10,572 bases of DNA. It comes from an uncultured Selenomonadales bacterium. Lineage in GTDB: Bacteria > Bacillota > Negativicutes > Selenomonadales > Selenomonadaceae. Below, piece by piece: positions 6,077-10,572 of this stretch. A program made the translations under genes and the position numbers. Under the pieces are notes generated by a model that saw nothing but the letters and a program-made list of their open reading frames with translations, had not been told where the DNA came from and searched no databases. Location of the stretch: assembly GCA_946403735.1 (NCBI GenBank), contig CAMJAZ010000028.1, positions 1 through 10,572 of the forward strand. Reading direction: 5' to 3'. Positions within the stretch are counted from its first letter, which is position 1, and each line of letters begins with the position of its first letter.

Positions 6077-7270
6077 GTGTTTAAAAATTTTTCCTTAGAT
6101 AGCGCAATGTACGGCGTAGTAGTTGCCATTGCTCTACTAACGACACTTTCAACCGCATTGACAACCATTGCCGTAGCTTTAGGCGTACTTTTCATAATCT
6201 ACAATTATTTTCGCACAAAAAATTTTCCGCACTTCGATTCAGGACTTTTAAAAATTTTGGCGTTTTACTTTTCCACGCAGATTTTAATTGCGGTGACTTC
6301 ATTGGACGTGGCAGTAAGTTTGCGCGAAGTCGTCGGCGAAATGCATAGATTTTTACCGCTACTTTTCGCGTCGACCTTCATACAAAATGAAAGTCAACTG
6401 CGCGGCGTACTAATCGCTACGTTAATTTCAAGTTTCATCAATGACGCGGTGGGAGTTTATCAATACTTCGTGGAGGGAATACCACGAGCGATTGGGCTGG
6501 AATATTCGCCAACTTTTTTTGCGTCGTCAATGCTGATTCAAATTCCAATTTTAATTTTTATGGCGCAGGAAAATTTTCTGCCGAAAAAATTGCGTCCAAT
6601 GGCAATAGGCGTGGCATTGTTAAGCGTAATTTGTTTAGGCTTGTCAATGACGCGCGGCGCTTGGCTGGCATTTATCGCAACTTTATTTCTTTTCGCCATT
6701 TTGGAAAAAAAATATCGAATGCTGACGGCTAAACTTTTTGCGGCGCTATTAGTATCGTTTTTAATCGTGCTGGCAATGTCCCCGCAACTTCAAGCGCGTA
6801 TCGGTACGTTGACCGATAAAAATTTTCAAAGTAACACGGAAAGAATTTTGATGTGGGAATCGGCGATAAATATTTTCAGCGATTATCCAATACACGGCAT
6901 TGGGCAGAAAATGTTTGAGAAAATGTACAATGAACATTACATTTCCCCCGACGCGAAGGAACGACCTGATGAAATGATGAGCGGTCACACGCACCCGCAT
7001 AATAATTTTTTGTTCGTGATGAGTGAAGGCGGCGTCATTGGTTTGGTATCTTTCATTGTGCTGTACGCATATTTATTCCGCAGATTTTTCCTGCAGTACA
7101 AGCAAGAAGATTCTATGACATTCAGCGCAGGTTTGACGTTGTTATTGATACTTGCCGCGTTGCACTTGGAAGGATTGACCGATACGAATTTAAATCAAGT
7201 TAAACTTATGCGCGAATTTTTAGTAATTGCTGGCGCATTGATAGCGGTGAGACTGGGAGCTAGAGGCTAG
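6077..7270 (+). CDS. O-antigen ligase / Wzy-type membrane protein (copy 1, motifs intact)
   Basis: This 397-residue polytopic protein matches the O-antigen ligase family (WaaL/Wzy, PF04932 type). The conserved SMTRGAWLA (190-198) holds the functional Arg (Arg193). ERILMWESAINIFSDYPIHGIG (255-276) leads into a periplasmic loop, and HTHPHNNFLFVMSEGGVIG (304-322) gives the HxHN signature with His308. Such enzymes transfer undecaprenyl-linked glycan to lipid A-core (WaaL), polymerise O units (Wzy) or glycosylate proteins; sequence alone does not tell which. The GTG at 6077 is supported by AGGTGA (6068-6073), 3 nt upstream, and lies 10 bp after the OstA-like stop. Its last residues (VRLGARG) are coded by the heptamer-repeat element that also supplies the start of the next gene. 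Confidence 0.88.
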   Translation: MFKNFSLDSAMYGVVVAIALLTTLSTALTTIAVALGVLFIIYNYFRTKNFPHFDSGLLKILAFYFSTQILIAVTSLDVAVSLREVVGEMHRFLPLLFASTFIQNESQLRGVLIATLISSFINDAVGVYQYFVEGIPRAIGLEYSPTFFASSMLIQIPILIFMAQENFLPKKLRPMAIGVALLSVICLGLSMTRGAWLAFIATLFLFAILEKKYRMLTAKLFAALLVSFLIVLAMSPQLQARIGTLTDKNFQSNTERILMWESAINIFSDYPIHGIGQKMFEKMYNEHYISPDAKERPDEMMSGHTHPHNNFLFVMSEGGVIGLVSFIVLYAYLFRRFFLQYKQEDSMTFSAGLTLLLILAALHLEGLTDTNLNQVKLMREFLVIAGALIAVRLGARG

Positions 7271-7324
7271 GTGTTAGGAATTAAAAATTTGCCATTACGC
7301 ATTACACATTACGCATTACGCATT
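7255..7324. repeat. Heptamer-repeat element spanning the ligase 1 stop / ligase 2 start
   Basis: Positions 7259-7279 read GCTAGAG, GCTAGGT, GTTAGGA as successive 7-mers. Positions 7293-7324 read CATTACG, CATTACA, CATTACG, CATTACG, CATT, a near-perfect 7-bp tandem repeat of 4.5 units. The two-arm layout matches the element at 2241-2318. Here it is inside coding sequence: it supplies the TAG stop of ligase 1 (7268-7270), the adjoining GTG start of ligase 2 (7271) and the N-terminal residues LPLRITHYALRI. Confidence 0.75.
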
Positions 7325-8452
7325 GAAACGCTACTGCTGATTTTGCTAGCGTTGAGTGTTTGTATTTCTGAACCGTTAAGCCGCAACATAATCAGAATTA
7401 TTTTTGTGATGTTCGCGGTTAAATTTTTCATACACAAAGACGCGGTGACGAATTTAACTAAGCGCTACAAATTTTTATTAATTTCAATTTCAGCCTTCGC
7501 GTGGTGGATGATAATTTCTTCTGTGTACGGTGGGGATTTAGTATCGGACAGTGACAGCAACGTCTACTGGTTTTTCTTTAGTCACAATATGATTTTATTC
7601 GTGCCGCTAGTGATGATGATTCGACGGCAAAAAAAATCTGAAAAACTTTTAATCGCGACGGTACTTTCATTGCTAGTTGACGATTTTTTTATATCGTGGC
7701 AGCTTTCAAACGGCGTGGAAAATCCAATAACGTTTTTAAATGATTCGCCGTTTCAAAGTTCCATTTTGTACGTGATATTGTTGCCTACGCTTTTAATTTT
7801 GACGCTGAATGAGGAAGGCGCTCTTTATAAAAAAATTTTTTACGGCGCAACGTTTTTCATTTCGCTCGTAGCATTTTTATTTTTATATACGAACTGCGCA
7901 CAAATTGTCGTAGCAATAGTTTTAGCGGCGATTTTGATTGAAAGTTTCAGCCGTTCTAGGAAAATTTTAATAGCGCTTATGACGGCGGGAATTTTTTTTA
8001 TAATGTTTCAAGGCACGTTGAAAGATTTGGGCGATGTTGAAAAAATCTGCGCGGAGGACGTTTTCACGGCGCGAGGTTTAATTTGGACAAGTACAGTTGA
8101 CATTATCGCAAATAATCCAATAATGGGCGTGGGACTTGGCAACTACGACGAAGTTTTACACGAAAAATATCTTATTGAAGTTCAAACGCTGAAAGTAATT
8201 CACGCTTACAACACGTACCTACATTTTTGGGCGGAAACTGGAATTTTCGGCGTGATATTATTCTGTACAATTTTCGGCTGGATATTAATTTGGTCAAGGC
8301 GACGTTGCGGCAATTTGTACGGGCGAATTTTATTTTACTCGACGCTAGCTCTTATGTTATACGCGACGACAGATTTTATTTTTGAAAGTTACAGCGCAAT
8401 GAGATTGTACTGGGTAATGTTCGGCATCTGCGTGGCAAGTTTAGACAGATGA
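7271..8452 (+). CDS. O-antigen ligase-like membrane protein (copy 2, key Arg and His absent)
   Basis: A 393-residue polytopic protein with the layout of the O-antigen ligase family and a recognisable second half: ARGLIWTSTVDIIANNPIMGVGLGNY (267-292) and HAYNTYLHFWAETGIFG (311-327) align with copy 1. Two family hallmarks differ. The TRGAWLA motif reads TNCAQIVVA (207-215), with no Arg, and HxHN reads HAYN, with Tyr313 in place of the second His. The frame is open throughout, so this is not a simple pseudogene. It could be a diverged ligase, a Wzy-like polymerase or a non-catalytic partner of copy 1. The GTG abuts the stop of copy 1 with no gap, with GAGG (7263-7266) as a possible ribosome site. 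Residues 7-18 derive from a heptamer repeat, so the true start might be the TTG at 7289 or 7343. Confidence 0.78.
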   Translation: MLGIKNLPLRITHYALRIETLLLILLALSVCISEPLSRNIIRIIFVMFAVKFFIHKDAVTNLTKRYKFLLISISAFAWWMIISSVYGGDLVSDSDSNVYWFFFSHNMILFVPLVMMIRRQKKSEKLLIATVLSLLVDDFFISWQLSNGVENPITFLNDSPFQSSILYVILLPTLLILTLNEEGALYKKIFYGATFFISLVAFLFLYTNCAQIVVAIVLAAILIESFSRSRKILIALMTAGIFFIMFQGTLKDLGDVEKICAEDVFTARGLIWTSTVDIIANNPIMGVGLGNYDEVLHEKYLIEVQTLKVIHAYNTYLHFWAETGIFGVILFCTIFGWILIWSRRRCGNLYGRILFYSTLALMLYATTDFIFESYSAMRLYWVMFGICVASLDR

Positions 8453-8470
8453 AATTTTGGGTGGTGACTA

Positions 8471-9886
8471 ATGACAAAGCGTGTTAAATATTTGCTAGCA
8501 ATTTTGGCGGCGATAATTTTAATTTCCATTGCGGGACTTGAAATACTTAGTCACGCGGCGGCTAAAATTTTCAATGAAGCAATGCTTAAACAGGATATGT
8601 TGAAAGGAACAATCACCGTAGAAACAATTCAAGCAAATATTTTTGGCGAAGTGACTTTTAATAATTTGTTGTGGGAACATGAGCGCGGCGGTACAATTCT
8701 TGAAATTCCTGAAGGCGGTTTCAAAGTAAAAATTTTAGACATCGTCACGCAAAATTTTCAATCCACGACGATAAAAGATTTATATATAAAAGGCGCTGCC
8801 GTTTCCCTTCACTTAGATGAAAATATGAACGTCGACTTCATACGCCATTCAAAAGATTTAAATGAAGTTCATGACGATATGAAAAAAGATTCTGACGCTT
8901 GGGAAGAAAAAATTAGCCGCGTTAATAAGACGGAGGAAGAATTAAAAGAAATTGGCGAACGTCGGCGCCGCTTGCAACAGATGAAGATTGAAAACGGCTG
9001 GAGAAATTTTAATATCGAAGGGCGCAAGATTGATTTAGATTTAAAACTTGACGACTGCCAATTTGAAGTTTTTTATGGCGAACGTCATTACTTAATGCGC
9101 GGCGTACATTTGGAAACAAAAATCAATACCGATAAAGAAATGACGTTGAACACTTACACTGGCACATTTGGCGGTACGATGATAGGGCGCGGACTTAGCA
9201 TTCAAGGCAACATTGATTTTAAATCTGAAAAAGTTCCGCAGTGCAACTTGTTAGTTACGTTGCGTGAAGTCGACCCTTCGTCGTTGGGTCTTGGAATGAA
9301 TGTTCATGATAAGATGACTTTAATGGCACGGTTCACAGGTCCAGTTAGTCAACCCATCGGCAAAGGTAAAGTTGAAATGGCTGAATTGAACTTGCCCGGT
9401 ATTAACTTCACGAACGTTGAGGGCAAAATTCATTACGAAAATTCTACGTTGAATTTTATCGACGTGAAAGCTGATGTTTACGACGGGAAGTTGGACGCTC
9501 ACGGCGATTATAATATTGATACGCGCTACTACAACATTTACGGTCACGGTAGCGATTTAAAAGCGTATACTGCTCTTCCGAATGCGCATCTTCATTGCGA
9601 CGTAGTTTTAAACATTGCGATACAGTCAAAAGGCAACGCTAAAGAAACTGTTACAAGCGGTGACTTTGTTTCTGGCGAAGGGCGTTATAGCGTCGTGGCT
9701 TTTGATAAAATTTCTGGGAAGTTTATAAATGAGTACAAAGACTTGAGTTTTTATGACGTTGAAATTGACATAGCTGGCTACAAAATTACTACGGACGCGC
9801 TAAGCATCAAAGACGGCAAATTAAGTTTCGCGCCGATAACTTTGACTAACGCTAACGGCGAAGTTGTAAGTACTTATGAGCAGTAA
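8471..9886 (+). CDS. AsmA-like periplasmic protein with N-terminal membrane anchor
   Basis: The 471-residue product has one N-terminal membrane helix (about 6-26, after MTKRVK) and a long periplasmic part. Residues 40-120 and 183-470 are rich in alternating short beta strands with turns such as VEGKIHYENSTLNFIDVKA (316-334), DGKLDAHGDYNID (338-350) and DGKLSFAPITLTN (448-460), the pattern of AsmA/TamB-type repeats, thought to form lipid-carrying grooves between the membranes. In between, about 128-172 is highly charged (DMKKDSDAWEEK, KTEEELKEIGERRRRLQQ) and looks helical, probably a coiled coil. The ATG is set by GGTGGTGA 3 nt upstream. It lies 18 bp after ligase copy 2, so it is co-transcribed with envelope genes, which agrees with a role in outer-membrane lipid or LPS homeostasis (inference). 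The family call rests on pattern rather than strict motifs. Confidence 0.68.
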   Translation: MTKRVKYLLAILAAIILISIAGLEILSHAAAKIFNEAMLKQDMLKGTITVETIQANIFGEVTFNNLLWEHERGGTILEIPEGGFKVKILDIVTQNFQSTTIKDLYIKGAAVSLHLDENMNVDFIRHSKDLNEVHDDMKKDSDAWEEKISRVNKTEEELKEIGERRRRLQQMKIENGWRNFNIEGRKIDLDLKLDDCQFEVFYGERHYLMRGVHLETKINTDKEMTLNTYTGTFGGTMIGRGLSIQGNIDFKSEKVPQCNLLVTLREVDPSSLGLGMNVHDKMTLMARFTGPVSQPIGKGKVEMAELNLPGINFTNVEGKIHYENSTLNFIDVKADVYDGKLDAHGDYNIDTRYYNIYGHGSDLKAYTALPNAHLHCDVVLNIAIQSKGNAKETVTSGDFVSGEGRYSVVAFDKISGKFINEYKDLSFYDVEIDIAGYKITTDALSIKDGKLSFAPITLTNANGEVVSTYEQ

Positions 9887-9890
9887 ATTT

Positions 9891-9905
9891 GGAGGGCTTA
9901 TTTTG
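9891..9905 (+). promoter_or_regulatory. Ribosome binding site fixing a TTG start of the aminotransferase
   Basis: GGAGGG at 9891-9896 stands 6 nt before TTG at 9903-9905. The frame has no ATG or GTG between the preceding stop and codon 19, so this near-ideal ribosome site decides for the rare TTG start. Confidence 0.8.
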
Positions 9906-10572
9906 AGTGAATATATTGGAGCGCAAGAAATTTTAGCGAAAAAGAAAAAATTTATTATGCCGTGCTTAGGTCATTTTTACTTCGACCCGCCGCAATTTGT
10001 ACGCGGTGAAATGCAATATCTTTTCGACGACGCAGGCAAAAAATATTTGGATATGTACGCGGGAGTTTCCGTCATAAATTGCGGGCATTGCAACCCCTTC
10101 ATCACCGAAAGAATGATAGCGCAGATTAAAAAACTTCAGCACGTCTGCAATATTTATCTTACGGAAAATTTTGTGAACCTTGCCGAACGGTTAGCTAAAG
10201 TTACGCCTGGCGATTTGCAAAAATCTTTTTTCTGTTCGACTGGTACGGAGGCTAACGAAGGCGCTTTACTTTTGGCGACGATTTACACGAAGAGTTCAGA
10301 ATTTATCGCACTTCAAAATAGCTTGCACGGGCGAACTAAACTTACAATGAGTTTAACAGGTATCGGAATGTGGCGTACTGATCCCAATCCAGTCGGCGGC
10401 ATACATTTTGCGCCGAATCCGTACTGCTATCGTTGTCCGCTTGGTAAAAAATTTCCTGAATGCGATTTGGAATGCGCGAATAAAATTGAAACCGTTATTC
10501 AAACTTCGACTTCTGGCAGACCCGCCGCGTTGATAGCTGAACCGATTCAAGGCAACGCTGGAATTGTCGTAC
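9903..10572 (+). CDS. Class III PLP-dependent aminotransferase, N-terminal half (cut by window edge)
   Basis: An open frame of 223 codons runs from the TTG at 9903 off the window end. It shows class III (ornithine/GABA/alanine-glyoxylate type) aminotransferase motifs: FDDAGKKYLDMYAGVSVINCGHCNP (41-65), the phosphate-binding STGTEANEGALLLA (112-125), HGRT (142-145) and AEPIQGNAG (212-220). The PLP lysine lies beyond the edge. The segment around NPYCYRCPLGKKFPECDLEC (172-191) carries four cysteines; a similar insert is known to me in the alanine-glyoxylate aminotransferase 2-like/aspartate aminotransferase family branch, which is the best subfamily guess. The substrate cannot be fixed. It lies 16 bp after the AsmA-like gene and is probably the sixth gene of the operon, though it may also have its own expression from the strong ribosome site. 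An enzyme of this class could serve amino-acid breakdown or amino-sugar synthesis; the motifs favour the former. Confidence 0.92.
   Translation, partial: MSEYIGAQEILAKKKKFIMPCLGHFYFDPPQFVRGEMQYLFDDAGKKYLDMYAGVSVINCGHCNPFITERMIAQIKKLQHVCNIYLTENFVNLAERLAKVTPGDLQKSFFCSTGTEANEGALLLATIYTKSSEFIALQNSLHGRTKLTMSLTGIGMWRTDPNPVGGIHFAPNPYCYRCPLGKKFPECDLECANKIETVIQTSTSGRPAALIAEPIQGNAGIVV

Noticed and set aside
5524..6195. Long minus-strand open frame (223 codons) opposite the OstA-like gene
   Set aside because: It lies antisense to a gene with a clear signal peptide and family pattern, has no ribosome site of note, and its translation has no domain-like pattern. Its openness follows from codon bias on the other strand.
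7271..8452. Ligase copy 2 as a pseudogene
   Set aside because: The frame is open for 393 codons with intact membrane segments and good spacing in the operon; missing residues alone do not show loss of function.
1..10572. Frequent AAAATTTT tracts across the window as a regulatory motif
   Set aside because: They occur mostly within genes and follow from frequent AAA-ATT-TTT type codons in an AT-rich genome; no positional pattern was seen by eye.

Overview
The window looks like a chromosomal segment of a low-to-mid GC anaerobic diderm Firmicute, most likely of the Negativicutes (Selenomonas-like). This is inferred from two sets of traits found together. On one side are Firmicutes-type traits: a SpoVB/YtgP-type flippase, strong GGAGG/GGTGA ribosome binding sites and frequent GTG/TTG starts. 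On the other are outer-membrane genes: an OstA/LptA-like periplasmic protein, two WaaL-type O-antigen ligase-like proteins and an AsmA-like protein. No rRNA, tRNA, CRISPR array, integrase or transposase was seen.

Layout. (1) Positions 1-336, minus strand: N-terminal part of a LysR regulator, cut by the window edge. (2) 337-519: divergent intergenic region with one promoter facing each way. (3) 520-2169, plus strand: SpoVB/YtgP-like lipid-linked glycan flippase. (4) 2170-2444: convergent intergenic region of 275 bp holding a degenerate heptamer-repeat element, two weak hairpins and a good terminator for the gene on the other strand. (5) 2445-3611, minus strand: exported alpha/beta hydrolase with a probable cysteine nucleophile. 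It is divergent from (6) 3758-4636, plus strand, a second LysR regulator. The 146-bp gap between them carries opposed promoters and a 7-bp inverted repeat that may be an operator. (7) 4719 to the window end, plus strand: a tight run of six genes with gaps of 0-18 bp behind one extended -10 promoter: cobK, an OstA/LptA-like protein, two O-antigen ligase-like membrane proteins, an AsmA-like protein and the start of a class III aminotransferase.

How they fit together. The central part of the plus-strand run (OstA-like, two ligase-like proteins, AsmA-like) is best read as an envelope glycan/LPS module: handling of glycolipid in the periplasm, ligation or polymerisation of glycan, and an anchored periplasmic protein of the lipid-transport type. 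It is flanked by metabolic genes with no obvious link, a cobalamin ring reductase at the front and an aminotransferase at the back. The most interesting points are the second ligase-like protein, which lacks both the Arg and the His that its upstream neighbour keeps; the heptamer-repeat element lying exactly on the stop/start junction between the two ligase genes; and the cobK gene placed alone at the head of an envelope operon. I do not see a clearly new defence or mobile system here.
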